From Hyperoodon ampullatus (Eukaryota; Chordata; Mammalia; Artiodactyla; Ziphiidae): a stretch of DNA of 64,000 nt. The DNA lies in assembly GCA_949752795.1 (NCBI GenBank), contig OX457061.1, positions 40,022,338-40,086,337 of the forward strand. Reading direction: 5' to 3'. Position numbers and translations under genes: made by a program. The notes under the pieces were generated by a model. The model searched no databases. It was not told where the DNA came from and saw only the letters and a program-made list of their open reading frames with translations. Shown here piece after piece: positions 47,651-59,624 of this stretch (positions are counted from its first letter, which is position 1; each line of letters starts with the position of its first letter).

Positions 47651-49377
47651 AACCAAATTTAAGAGTGGAATGGAAATCTTCTGGAGACAATGACCTCTTA
47701 ATTCTGGGTCCACAACAGACCCAGAGGTGATGTTTTGAGTCCCTACAATTTAAACTCCCTCTCTTGCTAAATGGCACAGTTGGGGCTTTCTGGATTTGTT
47801 TGCATCCTCTTTAAAATAGTGAGCATCCAATATGGTGATACGGAATCAGAAATTCTATAGGATATGAGCTTCAGAAGGATGATCCTCCAAGTGTTAATAT
47901 TAACATTATGGGTGCACGCTTCCTAAGTATCTCATCGTCCTCTTCTCACCATCATTAGTATTCTTTCAATGTGACATTTATTGAAGAGCAGGAAGATGCT
48001 AATTGCATAACCCCCACTGAAGAATGTATATAGAGACGTATCTCTCAACCAGGTGTTATTTTTAAATATTTGCTTCCACATCAATTCTGTTTTCTTGCTC
48101 TGAGGTTTGGTCTTCCTAGGCTCTTGGCCAGAGACCAACAAATGTTGGGGAAGCACTCGGTACCCAGACTAAGCTACTGTAGGAGTGCACAAATGGCAGC
48201 TCCCATTATGCCTCCTGTTTTACATGGAAAATCTTATTCGAAAGGCAACGGCCCACAGTAGTATCAGCAGTGTAGTGACCTCAGACTCTAAAACTCGCCG
48301 CAAGACTGTGGCTACCAGATGTGTGTGTGAATATGCCAGGGGCCCAAATGGCCCCACTGCTACTGTTTGGTGCCTCTGTCAGCCACACTGTCTGTCTACC
48401 TAACGCTCAGCTCTGCTCAGAAAACTTATATCCCGCATTCAGGAGAGAGATGATGCAAAATTCAGAGGTCTGCTTCCCTCTGGCTCAAGGAGTGCCCTCG
48501 CTCCTTTCCTGAGCCCAGCTTGCATGGTGCCTGACTGCTTGCCTGGCCCCTGCTTTCTGCACAGCGTAGAGCTTTCTCCAGTAGTCACATTGGCAAAGGG
48601 AGAACTCGGGGGCTGGCAGGCAACCAGAATTTCTCTCTCTCTTTTTTAAAATAGTTTTATTTTGTCTGTCTTGTTTGTTCATTTGGATGTTTTAATTTTT
48701 AAAAAAAAAAATCTTTGCTGATATTTATAATTTTGTATCATAAGAATGTTTTCCTACAGTATTTGTCATGCCAGTTTATAACAGAAAAATGCAGGGATTT
48801 TATTTCTATTGGAAACACTATTACAGCTATGTTTTACCTTTGAACAGAATTTTTATTTGTATAGAGTGCTTACTAATGTTAAATAGTTCAGAGTATATAA
48901 CATTTTCATTAAGGACTCATGGTAGGTTTTAGTGCAAGGAGTTTAAAGGAAATATTCAAACTGGGTCTCATTGTCTGCCAATTTTGGCAGAAATGGGTTT
49001 GTGTCATTTCAATTACAAAGATAAAAGTATGCCATATAATTTATTTATATGAAAATTTATTTTTGTAGTGTACATAGTAGTCATCAAGTCTTTTGACAGA
49101 AGTATATTTTTAAAGAATTTATATGTGATGAATCCATAATGTCTGGAACTTTGCTGAGACATGAGTGGGGCACACTTTTCATTGTAAAGTACAGCAAGGA
49201 AAAGAAAATGTTTAACAGTGTTAAGAGAGTGAGATTGAGTGAATATTCATGCAGTTGTGGAATGTGTATTAGTTACCATTTGTGACCTAGTGTGGTTCTC
49301 ATTTTAAACCTCAGAAGGCAAAAATGTACAAACTCTCTAAATATTAATGTTCAAACACTGATAGAAATTCTAACATG

Positions 49378-49383
49378 AATAAA
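49378..49383 (+). terminator. PTCH1: PTCH1 polyadenylation signal AATAAA
   Basis: AATAAA in catgaataaaaaataat, followed within about 20-40 bases by a T/GT-rich element (cttgttggttacatctttgt). The distance from the stop agrees with the known long PTCH1 3' UTR. A second AATAAA at 49713 and an ATTAAA at 47499 are alternatives. Confidence 0.7.
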
Positions 49384-49916
49384 AAATAATATAACTTGTT
49401 GGTTACATCTTTGTTTATGGAATGGTTTTTAATTAAAATATTTTACGAAGGCAGTTAGTAGTGCGTCACGCCGTCATAAACTTTGTTTTTTGTCTGACTA
49501 ACCTTGTTAAATACTCATTTTTTTGTTCTCCTTCATGGAGGCATTATTGACATAGGAAGAGTTCTACATTTTTATTTTCTGACATGAAGAAAGTTCCTAA
49601 ATTACCCTTCAAAATGATTCCTTCTGTCATCTCTTAGCCTTTTTGTGTTTCTTTTTATGTGATGCCTAATAATTCAAGGGAATATTTATAAGTCCAATTC
49701 AATGATTATTAAAATAAAGGAAGGTGTTGTGCTTAAAACAGTATAGCTGACAATATGGGACTGATTGAACCTGATACAAAATGTTTTCTCTGAGTGTTTA
49801 TCATACCTTGTCTTCATCATAGCCATGGAGAAAATTAAGACCAGGAAGAGCATCCCCATTTTACAGCTGAAAGCAAGGAGTGGTGGGGAAGAACTCAGAT
49901 TCTATCAGCATGGGGT

Positions 49917-50126
49917 AAGGAGTTAGCAAACTGCAGCCCTGGGGCCTCCTGTTGATATGAAGATATATCAGAAGACAGACAGGCCCATATGCATGTAGAG
50001 ATCATCCACGGCCACTTACCAGCTACATCGGCAGAATTGAATAGTTGCAGCACAGACTGTACGGCCTGCAAAGCCTAAAATATTTACTAACTCTGGCCCT
50101 TAAGAAAAGGTTTGCTGACCCGTCTT
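49917..50126 (+). mobile_element. hAT-like non-autonomous DNA transposon relic
   Basis: The left end gagttagcaaactgcagccc and right end aggtttgctgaccc are degenerate inverted repeats. The interior ends gtacggcctgcaaagcctaa, aatatttactaactctggcc, typical of a medium-reiteration hAT element. Exact family not assigned. Confidence 0.6.
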
Positions 50127-50145
50127 AAGACAAGGTTATCATAGG

Positions 50146-50322
50146 CCAGTGATACTCACGTGGGGTGCCTGTATCGGCTGCACTCTCATGCTTTGGAAGT
50201 TTACTAGAAAAGCAGGATCTTCAGTGCCACCGCAGACCTACTGAGTCAGAATCCTGGGACTGAAGCCCAGGAATCTGTGCTTTCATGAGCTGTCCTCGTG
50301 GTTCTGATGCACCAGCAGAGGC
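50146..50322 (+). mobile_element. MER5A (hAT-Charlie) relic
   Basis: ccagtgatactcacgtgggg at left, then ctactgagtcagaatcctgg, aatctgtgctttcatgagct and gtggttctgatgcaccagca in MER5A order. It lies directly after another hAT relic. Confidence 0.65.
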
Positions 50323-50674
50323 GATCTCTAAATTCCTTCCAGCTGAATGTGACCTTGGTTCTATAATTTGACTCGGGCTACACAGCCAATGCAGGCCAGA
50401 TCTGGAAAGAGCATAGAGGTCCCAACTCCTCTGTGTGGTCTTTCCACAAAAACACATGTTCATCTGTGGGAGAGTGGAGACCCGTGAACTCTGCGTTTGT
50501 GCCTGGGGGTTGAGAGAGGAATTCCCTTCTTAGTGTTCTGCCACGGCTGTGGGGCAGGCCTCATTGGAGGGTGTGGGCCAATGACCTAACAGGCCGGGGG
50601 AGTGGTGGGGAAGGGGAGGTCCATGCCAGGCCAGACCCTCTTCTACCCTTCCCACCGAGAGGGCTCCAGCTGAC

Positions 50675-50785
50675 CAACTGTGACTTAGGCACGTCGTTTG
50701 AAACCTTGGGGCCTCTGTGTCCTCATCTGTACGTAAATTAAAGATGATGCGTGTCCCTCGCAGACTTCTGAAGGTTGAAAGCAAT
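50675..50785 (+). mobile_element. MIR SINE fragment
   Basis: aactgtgacttaggcacgtc, then ggggcctctgtgtcctcatc and tgtacgtaaattaaagatga, the central MIR region. Confidence 0.6.
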
Positions 50786-52841
50786 GGTGGTTGTGAAGAG
50801 GTCTGGACCAGAGGGGATAGGAAGAGTCAACTGAAAGACTCAGAAGAACCTCTGGACCCTGCACTGAGTTTGGTTCGATCACCACCTCTCGGCCTCCAAG
50901 GCAACACAGGCCCTCATACAGAAGCGTGAGAGTAGCTAGGGGAAGGTTTTCGGATATACAGTACACCGACCAAGGAATAAGGTGCTTGGGTAATACAATG
51001 TCCTCCTTAACGGCTACTTTACCTGGAAAAAATAAAGTATTAAGCAGGGTTTTCTATCATATATAACCTCATCTTCCTACTTCCTGGTATAATCAGCTAC
51101 CTGTTCCTCAGCCCTCCAGTGGTGCATTTCATCCGTAATGCTCTCTTGGTTCATTCAGAAGTCGTGGGGAATCTGAACTCCCTGAAACTGAGCATGGAAA
51201 GCACTAATTGCATTAATTGGGATTCAAACTGAGAGACACTTTCTTTTCGATGTGTTTTTTATACCACTAAGATGACCATTCATTGCCATTCAATTTTATA
51301 TTATTTACAAATTACATACACCTAAGTAAGCTAACTTAGTTTTTAATATTGGCCTAAGGAGAAGTTTTCAATCAGATTTGTGTCCCCAAATCCACCACAT
51401 TTATTCAGGACTTAGGTAAACATAAGGTCCCACTTTTTTTTGTCACGACAGACATTTAACAGCTTCAGGAATGCTGTGTGCTGCTAAGTTTCAGGCAGCA
51501 GCCATGTTGATGTAAAGGCAGATGTTCATTTTTGGTAAGTGGCAATGACCTCCCAAAAGGAGAAGTGGAGATGACCTTTTAAGCATCCAACAAGAATATT
51601 TGCCAAGTTTTAATTACTTTTAATGAAGCCTGCACCTAATGAGAACATGCCTCGAACGCGAATCTGTTTAACTGTTCACACTGGAAGGCATGTTGGACAC
51701 CTTTTCTGCATAGGTTCCCCACCAGGAAATTACAGCTGCCATCAGAAGGATCTTGAAAGGACATTCTGGTCTGTTGGGAACATGGTGGACCTCAGGAAAA
51801 CAGAGGGACACAGGGGACTCTGCTACAAAAAGAAGTGACCAATAGAGAGAACCCAAACTCAGCTTGGCGTGGCCAAAGCAAAACATTCTACATGGCAGGG
51901 TGTTATTATCATTGATTTATGCCTTCTCCCTTAGGGATTTCCTTTCTTGGGACAAAGGGAAGGAGACCTTTCAGCCAAGATGCTGTGAAGGGAACCAAAC
52001 CCTGTAGAGGTAGCATTTGCTCTGAGAATGAGACACACCCCAACGAGCAGTGACAATCAGAAGAGGCAACCACAGCCAAATCTTTCTCAAAGTCAGTTAA
52101 ACCCCTTGATATATATTCCTTTTTCCCCTGGGAAGTGTCCTCTTCATTCATCTCCTTCCTATCCACAGAACTTGAAGGTATAGGAGTGTGATGTAAGCTA
52201 CCAACAGGGCAAAGAATAAAGATAAGAGTTCACACTGAAGTAAGCCCGGGAAATACCTCTGTCAGCAGCAGCACCATCTTTGTACACAGTGGACAACAGC
52301 TTGTATTTTTGTGGAAGGGGGAGTGGTAGAAAAGAACCTGTTTTATTTTTATAAAGAAAAAAAATCATACAGATGGAGGAGAAATTGATGAGCAAGTTCT
52401 GACTGGTGAGTTATTATATAATAATGAGGGTTGCAGCATTTAGCCCAAGATGCCAAAAGAATAATCTTTGTAATTACAAAGTTCAATCAGCAGCAGTGGT
52501 AGGTAGACTCCTGATGAGAGCCTCTTTTGAGCAAGAGAAGAAGAGAGATGAGGCAGGAACAGAGAAAAACAGGAGGCTCCCTGCTATGGATTGCAAGAGA
52601 GAACAGCTATCCATCAGAGGGGACATGGTTAGATGTCCAGAAAGTGAGGCCGATACTATGGAAAAGACCATTAAAATGAGGAAGAGGTATGAAAAAATTG
52701 AGTGGGAAAGATTGTCAAGAGATTGTCAGAACACCCAGGGGCTACAAGAGCGGTTGCCAGATGCTGAAGTGCCAATAAGCTCTCTTGGCCCTTCTATCAG
52801 TGGATGCTTTATCTTTTCCTGTACGCCTCCCACCTTACATG

Positions 52842-52904
52842 GAATCATGGGAGGTTATCATGAATCATGGGAGTTGGCCATGAATCATGGAAGACTAAAG
52901 CTGT
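52842..52904 (+). repeat. Short imperfect tandem repeat (three units of about 21 bases)
   Basis: Three consecutive units: atggaatcatgggaggttat, atgaatcatgggagttggcc, atgaatcatggaagactaaa. Intergenic; function unknown. Confidence 0.7.
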
Positions 52905-53450
52905 ATGAGACTGTTGTCATCCTGCATCCAAGAAATCTGGAGACTTCATCAGGTGCCTAACACGAGCCAACACCTTCAGCGGTCAAGTCAGATTTAGAAG
53001 GTGGATCTAGTTCAGTCAGATGTCCTTATTCTCTCTTATTGCCCTCATTCCTTCCCCCATTTGTTTTATGTGATAATTTCAGAGGTATGGGTGACTGCCG
53101 TCCACATAACTACTATAACCAAAGAGCTCTGGGCCTCTCGGCCACCATGGGTACATGCATAATTATGCACACAGAGTATATGTCTGCACTAAATGCAAAC
53201 AACTGCAATGGGGGAAGCAGTTAGCAAATCTCTGAAGTATCCTTCCAATTACACTTAAATTCCAAAAGCTAATTGGCTAAACTGTTCCTCCTTAATTAGA
53301 AGCAATTACTATGTGAAACTAGGTTTGCATTTCACAAGAAAGTTTGCATTTCATGATTGAAATCTCAGAGTTCATTTACTAATGGTCTCTAATGGCCTGT
53401 AATCATAAGGCACACACAATTAAGGTGGGCTTTTCAAAGTGTAGGTAAGG

Positions 53451-53663
53451 GGGCTTCCCTGGTGGTGTGGTGGTTGAGAGTCCGCCTGCCGATGCAGGGG
53501 ACGCGGGTTCGTGTCCTGGTCCGGGAAGATCCCACATGCCACGGAGCGGCTGGGCCCATGCACCATGGCCGCTGAGCCTGCGCGTCCGGAGCCTGTACTC
53601 CGCAACGGGAGAGGCCACAACAGTGAGAGGCCCGCATACCGCAAAAAAAAAAAAAAAAAAAAA
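53451..53663 (+). mobile_element. CHR-type SINE, full-length
   Basis: gggcttccctggtggtgtgg head, B-box-like gcgggttcgtgtcctgg, body to agtgagaggcccgcataccg and a 21-base A tail. Imperfect flanking repeats (aaagtgtaggtaagggg before, aaagtgtataagtagggg after) indicate the target-site duplication with some decay. Confidence 0.95.
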
Positions 53664-55244
53664 GTGTATAAGTAGGGGAGGATGCCTGTATTTATGAATT
53701 CTTCTTCCACTGCTGAGGACATAGCCTGCATCCACCCTGGACTGCAAAACACACATCATGCATGCACGTGCTTACCCAAACATACCCACATGCATAGGAA
53801 GTCCTGACCTGTCACCTTTGACCCCTTCTGAATTCCTTCCTCTCTACTCTCATTCTCCTTCCCATAAGAAGGTTGTCCTCTCGCATACTCAGTGGAGTCA
53901 GACTCTCTCAGCATCAACGCCAATAGAAGTCTATCCAAAATACAGATGCTAAAGGTGGAGCTCCACCCTGGGTAGCAGTGCTACTAGCAATAAAACCACA
54001 GTTTCTTGCTTAATATATGTCAGGCCCTAACTTAACTCACCAAACAAACCCAGTAAATATGACCCTAACAGAGACTCAAAATGAGCAGGAAAGGGCACTA
54101 AAATGCAGGAGAAAACAGAAAAGATGTGGAAGAGAGAGGGGTGGGGCAGTGAGGAAGGGAAGTGAGCTTCCTTGCAACTGGAGGGGTAAAGAGTTTTTCT
54201 TAGAAAGGAGTCAGTAGAGCAGAAGGCAGAGCCAAAGAAGAAAGAAGATGAAGTCAAGACTGGTTGCATCATTTCAAACCTGGATCAAGCTGTACCTAAA
54301 GCTAAATCTATGACTGAAATTTTCAGTTCTGAAATGGCTTTTGTGCTCAGGCCAACGGGAATCAGGTTTTTTGTTCCAAATGATCTAAACTCAGCCATGG
54401 CATTGGACTTGATATGGGAGTCACAGATTCACAGGACATTGACAGGCTTTAGATTGTCATTGAAAGGAGAAGAGATTGAGGAAGTCAAAAGTGATTGACA
54501 GTGCAGAAGGTTGGATTCCAAGAGAAGCAGACTCTGAGAAGGAGATTTGTGTACAGGGTCAAAACCTATGGGAAAGTGAAAGAAGCAGCACTGGTCAGAG
54601 GGAGAAGTTGAACCGTCATGCAGCTGGTCCCATGGGGAGCCGAGATGATGGCCCTTCAGAGTCGGCTCAAATTATGGCAAGGAGGCCAGAGCTTGACACC
54701 CTCACATTGACTAGTCATCGGATGCAGGCTGCTGTCAGGAAAAAGGCACGATCTTGGGCCAGGTGTCTCTCTTCCATCAAGCACAACTCCCAAAGAGGGA
54801 CTGAGCCGACACGTCAGTCACCGATACTCCCACAGCTGGGGAAAGAATGCTGAGTCTGGCACGGTGGAGCAGCCTAGCAGGCATGGCAGCTAGGTTTCCT
54901 CCCTGGGTGAGCCGCCGTGAGGACATGGATGCCTGCAAGTGAAATGAGGGAGTGAGGAGGGGCAGATGGACTCAGGGGGAGGGTGGATTTAATTTTGAAC
55001 TGGTAGCATTTAAACACTTGAAAAGATGTTCCCAGAGGCCCAGAAAGATGTCAGTCGGGGAACCATTGGAATAGAAACCATAGTTGGCGGGCACCTGCCG
55101 AGAGAGGGTGTAGATAGAAACGATGGAGCCCGAGGAGCGCCCCACTTAGGGAGCAGAGGAAGCAAAGGAACCCTCAAAGGGAGGAATGAGCAGTTAAAGA
55201 AGTAGCATAAACTGGGAAGTGTTGCAAATTCCACGATAACAGTC
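53664..55244. other. Intergenic, no gene recognised
   Basis: 1.6 kb. Purine-rich stretches and the open frame at 54476-54853 give no recognisable protein. Phrases such as gaagcagactctgagaagga around 54530 hint at an old interspersed repeat that I could not assign. Confidence 0.6.
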
Positions 55245-55345
55245 ATAATAGCAAATACGTACAGGCTATTTACTCTGTGCCAGACCGTGAACAGTTACTG
55301 CGTTCGGCATTCTTAATTTATATTAATTCATTTCTGGATGTGGAC
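55245..55345 (-). mobile_element. MIR SINE fragment, reverse
   Basis: acagtcataatagcaaatac, then ttactctgtgccagaccgtg and aatttatattaattcatttc match the 3' half of MIR read in reverse. Confidence 0.55.
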
Positions 55346-55537
55346 CTTTAAAAAGGTGATGCTCAGTGAGTTGGGTGGGGGTCCATCCGTTGATGAGCAT
55401 TTAGATTAGAGCATTTAAATCTGGAATCTGGGCATGAGGCAGGCGTACTTGAAGCATGTGTATTTGCTGACTAAAACATAAAAGTCATAACGTGTGTTTG
55501 CTGAATAAATTTTATCTCTACCTTCTGGATTCCTTTT

Positions 55538-56080
55538 AATAGCTTTATTGGGCTATAATTCACGTATCATGCAGTTCACCCATTTAAAGTGTACAATTCA
55601 ATAGTTTTTAGTATAGTCACAGTTATGCGACCTTCACCACAGTCAGTTTTAAAACATTTTCATCATCCTTTAGTTTTCATTCCCTTATCCACCCCTCCCC
55701 CTCCCCCAGCCCTAAGCAACTACTAACCTACCTTCTGCTCTGTTTTAGATGTTTCAGATGAATGGAATCATATAGTATGTGGTCTTTTGTGACTGGCTTC
55801 TTTCACTCAGCATAATGTTTCAAGGTTCATCCATGTTGTAACAGGTATCGGTACTTCATTCCTCTTCATGGTCAAATAAAATTCCAGTGTATGGCTCTAC
55901 TGCATTTTGTTTATCATTGGTCAGTTGAGGGACATTTGGGTTGTGTCTGCCTTTTGGTGATTAGGAATAATGTTGCTACAAACATTCTTGTACCAGTTTT
56001 TGTGTGGACATATTTTTTCATTTCTCTTGGGTATATAGCTAGGAGTAGAATTGCTGGGTCACATGGTAACCCTATGTTTA
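55538..56080 (-). mobile_element. L1 3' region (L1MA/MB-type), reverse
   Basis: 540 bases in the classical reverse order: tttattgggctataattcac, aaagtgtacaattcaatagt, gtggtcttttgtgactggct, ttcactcagcataatgtttc, gggacatttgggttgtgtct, gtatatagctaggagtagaa, ttgctgggtcacatggtaac. The last pieces are the antisense of the ORF2 C-terminus. No intact ORF. Confidence 0.85.
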
Positions 56081-56709
56081 GTCATTTGAGGAGAGAGATA
56101 CACAGGATGAGCGTGAGTGTTTTCCATGTGAAAATATGTGGTAATAATAAAACCAAGCAAATGACCATCCTAAGGAATGATCTAACCTCTGAGATTCTAA
56201 TTCTTCAGTACCAAAGGGAGGCCCCATTCCGTTCTCATAGTAGCCATGGATTTAACCATATCCCCACCCTTTCCCATCACCACCTGTTGAGGGTGGGGTG
56301 AGGAAAGGAAGAATAGGTTGGGTCCATTGATCCCAATAACACATATATTTTGCTTGCAAGGAGTATTATGCAGCTTACAAAAATGTCTAAGTTGGATTCA
56401 ATTTAACCAGTATATACCCCAATCTTTTTGGGTACCTTAGTGGGAGCTAGGGAGGGAAGAAATGTTGCATAATGTAGTGTATCAGATGATAAAAGGATAC
56501 TAAAAGTAAAATAGGGGTTAAGCTTCAGGAAGAGGTAAGCAAAACCTAGAAATTCAGAGGCTGGAGGATCACTGTGAACTGACAGAGTCATTTTGATATT
56601 TCTGCGGAGAGAGGACTGGTCTTTTTGAGATTACATACCTGGCAGAGCTATAGCCACCCTGTGAATGAATGTCCAGGATTGGATGGGAGCAAAATAGAGT
56701 TACATCTTT

Positions 56710-56820
56710 GTCAGGTACTGTGCTTCACATTCACTCTCTTATGTAACCCTTAGAGAGCAAGCCTAGTGTGAGACAGTAAGTCTCATTATGCAGTCAAACA
56801 AACCGAGGCTCATAGAGTGT
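56710..56820 (-). mobile_element. MIR SINE fragment, reverse
   Basis: gtcaggtactgtgcttcaca, then tcattatgcagtcaaacaaa and ccgaggctcatagagtg fit reverse MIR. Confidence 0.55.
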
Positions 56821-57200
56821 ATCAGTTAGGGTTCAACCAGAGAAGCAGAGGAAGTAAAAGAGATGACAAAAGATGATAGATAGATGGATGGATAGATAGA
56901 TAGACAGATAGATAGATTTATTATAGGAAATTGACAAATGCAACTGTGGAGCTGGCTAAGCAAGTCCAAGGTCCTTCTTTGGACAGACAGGAAAAAAAGA
57001 TCATGAGCAGGCTGGAACCCCACAGGCATGAGCTGAAGCTTGTTCACAGGAGAGAAACTCTAAAGCTGAGGAAGGCCTGTACCTTCTTTTAAAGGCCTTC
57101 TAACTGATTGGGCCAGGCCCACCCATGATAATCTTTTTAATGAACTTAAAGGTGATTGAGTGGGGATTTTAATCACATCTGCAAAATTCCTTCACAGCAG
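56818..57200 (-). mobile_element. Old LINE 3'-end-like repeat with GATA microsatellite
   Basis: gtatcagttagggttcaacc, gatttattataggaaattga, ctgattgggccaggcccacc and tttaatcacatctgcaaaat match a well-known mammalian interspersed repeat, probably an old L1 3' end in reverse. Family assignment is uncertain. A (GATA)n tract interrupts it at 56874-56917. Confidence 0.55.
56874..56917. repeat. (GATA)n/(GATG)n microsatellite
   Basis: About ten tetranucleotide units, GATA with GATG and GACA variants, inside an older repeat. Confidence 0.9.
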
Positions 57201-58999
57201 CACCTATGTTAGTATTTGATTGAACACCTGGGAGAAGGTGTGTGCATGCTACAAAATGACCACTGCTTCCCTTTCATGCTCCAAGTCTGGAAAGAGAATG
57301 ACCCTAACCAGAAATACACTGGAAAGAGAATGCTGGGGACTGCAATTGAGCCTAGCCAAGGAGGCACATCAGAAGCCATTACAGAGAGGTTAAGCAGCTC
57401 TGTTGGCTCCATTACAAAGAACAGAATCCATTCTTTGCTGGTTTAAGCAAAAATAGATTTATTACAAGGTAATGAATGATTGAGAATAATAACAGAATTA
57501 TTGAGAAGGCTGGAGAAGAAAAGCTGTGGGCTGTTTTGAAGAGCAATGCCAATGCCACAGAAACATACTACCAAGAGGGTTTCTGCCTCTTTTAAGATCA
57601 AGAAGCCACCAGTCAAACTGGAAAGTTCTTGGCAGCTTCTGAACCACACCACCACAACCATGCTTCCCAGGAGAAACACCAGAAACAACACAAATATGGC
57701 CCCCAAACACACTTCCGCTTTCTGCTTTCTCTGACTGCACTTAATGGGTGGGACTAAACCACATCCTAACCCCTAGCTGCAAGGGAGTCTAGGAAGTGTT
57801 TTTATTTCTTCACCTCTGAAATGTAATACGGTTGGAATGGATGCAGGACACCAGTCTGCCACATAATATGTAGCCATTATATGCACCACCACCTTCAGCC
57901 ATTGGGGAGCAAAGCCAGGATTCAAACTCAGGTCATGCTCTTAACCCCCACACTTCCTCCCAAGATCCAGAACGGTCTTTCATTGCTGTCTGGAGCTTGT
58001 CTAGAAATATTTCTGGTCTCTAAATTTGCATTTACCTATTATATCCACAGTTTCCATTGTTGTCATCAGCTGCAGACTCTTCTGATATAGCCTATACTGG
58101 AGAAAATAAAAGCAATCAACCCTGTTTCTAGCCTGTCCACATCACCTCAGGCATTGGGAAGGCTGTGGTATGTACAGCCCTCTTTTCTTCTTGAGCTAGT
58201 CACTTCAAAATGCTTCTGTTTATGGAAACTAGCAGAGCAGTTACTGGGGTAACTGGGGTAAACCCAGGGGTCTTAGTGACGCTTGGAATTATAAAAAGTA
58301 TTTGGAAAAATGAAACAAACTTCTGGCAATGATAATAGGAGATATCTGCAATGGGAATCAAGCCTTCCTCGGCCTTTGGGTCTTAGTGACATCAGTCCCA
58401 CATGTCAAAATTCCTAAATAAACCCCAGTGAACACACCTGGGCAGGGACAACAATGCAGCAGCACAAAGCATCAAAGGACCATGACCGTCCACTTCGGAA
58501 GTTCCTGAATGAAGAAAGATTTACACATGGTCAGTATGACTCTCTCATAAATAGATATTATAAAGTCTCTAAGGGGAATCAAATCAGCATTCTTCGCAAA
58601 CATTCCCAGTATCAAAGTTCTAGGTGAATGATACATAACTTCAAAATCTTATAAATCTAAACAAGTGTACACTTCTTTCTAAGGAAGAATCCCCACAGTA
58701 AGCCCTTGTTAAAGAGACATGACATAACCTTTCTTCATGTGATATGTTCAATATATACCACACATACTCTATATTTGATTATATGCATATATATAAGAGG
58801 CCTGATAAGTGACATAGCAAAACATATATACACATTTATTTGGGACAATTTGATTATCTGGGAAATCAGAAAAATCCTTGAAGGTCTGCAGAGACCAATG
58901 TTTACTGACATTGAAAAAGTTCACAATCTATTCATCAATTAAAAAACAGGTTACAAAAAGTAGGTACATTATAATACTGTTTCTGAAAAAAAAAAAAAG
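57201..58999. other. Intergenic, no gene recognised
   Basis: 1.8 kb. The part at 57430-57840 (gctggtttaagcaaaaatag, aatatggcccccaaacacac) looks like an old interspersed repeat but could not be assigned. From 57900 to 59000 is AT-rich unique sequence. Overlapping open frames on both strands at 57443-57740 are chance. Confidence 0.6.
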
Positions 59000-59007
59000 A
59001 GTATCTT

Positions 59008-59208
59008 GGGTTTCCCTAGTGGCGCAGTGGTTGAGAGTCTGCCTGCCAATGCATGGGACACGGGTTCATGCCCCGGTCCAGGAAGATCCCACATGCCATG
59101 GAGCGGCTGGGCCCGTGAGCCATGGCTGCTGAGCCTGCACATCCGGAGCCTGTGCTCCGCAACGGGAGAGGACACAGCAGTGAGAGGCCCACATACCGCA
59201 AAAAAAAA
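59008..59208 (+). mobile_element. CHR-type SINE
   Basis: gggtttccctagtggcgcag head, B-box-like acgggttcatgccccgg, and body to agtgagaggcccacataccg with a short A tail. The direct repeat agtatctt (59000-59007 and 59209-59216) flanks it. It has several CpG-to-TpG/CpA changes, so is older than the copy at 34999. Confidence 0.95.
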
Positions 59209-59339
59209 AGTATCTTTGTATAAGAACAGAGGCAAACAAGACACATATTAATCAAACTATCAAAAATTAAATACAAAGAAAAAATATTAAAAGCAGCAAG
59301 GGAAAAGCAATAAATAACATACGAGGGAATTCCCTTGTA

Positions 59340-59566
59340 TGTAAGGTTAACAGCTGATCTTTCAGCAGAAACTCTACAAGCCAGGAGGTTGTGGCAAGAT
59401 ATTTAAAGTGATGAAAGGGAGACACCTACAACCAAGATTACTCTACCCAGCAAGGATCTCATTCAGATACGATGGAGAAATTAAAACCTTTACAGACAAG
59501 CAAAAGTTAAGAGCATTCAGCACCGCCAAACCAACTTTACAACAAATGCTAAAGGAACTTCTCTAG
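59340..59566 (+). pseudogene. L1 ORF1 C-terminal remnant
   Basis: RLTADLSAETLQARR, then after a frameshift at about 59395 LQPRLLYPARISFRYDGEIK and FTDKQKLR, ending ...MLKELL and TAG. This is the C-terminal domain of L1 ORF1p, the RNA-binding nucleic-acid chaperone. It lacks everything N-terminal and cannot be expressed as a normal protein. Confidence 0.85.
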
Positions 59567-59624
59567 GCAAAAAACACAAGAGAAGGAAAAGACCTGGAAA
59601 AACAAACCCAAAACAATTAAGAAA

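Larger units (their letters stand above)
45985..49405 (+). other. PTCH1: PTCH1 3' UTR
   Basis: About 3.4 kb from the stop to just past an AATAAA, close to the human 3' UTR length as I recall it. It starts GC-rich, contains an antisense L1M fragment, then becomes AT-rich with ATTTA-type AU-rich elements (aaatatttctataaatattt near 46696), a CA repeat and long T/A-rich stretches. The end is placed by the polyadenylation signal, not by a transcript. Confidence 0.8.
49406..53450. other. Intergenic, downstream of PTCH1
   Basis: About 4 kb after the gene. Apart from two adjacent hAT-type relics and MIR-like pieces (49780-50780), nothing is recognised between 50800 and 53450. The 555-base open frame at 52406-52960 has no recognisable domain. 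In human the next gene in this direction is FANCC at a distance of over 100 kb, so a gene-free stretch is expected. Confidence 0.75.

Noticed and set aside
52406..52960. 184-codon open frame
   Set aside because: No recognisable domain, no splice or promoter context, low-complexity charged composition; likely chance or part of an old repeat.
57443..57740. Overlapping open frames on both strands
   Set aside because: They sit in what looks like an old interspersed repeat, with no protein similarity recognised.
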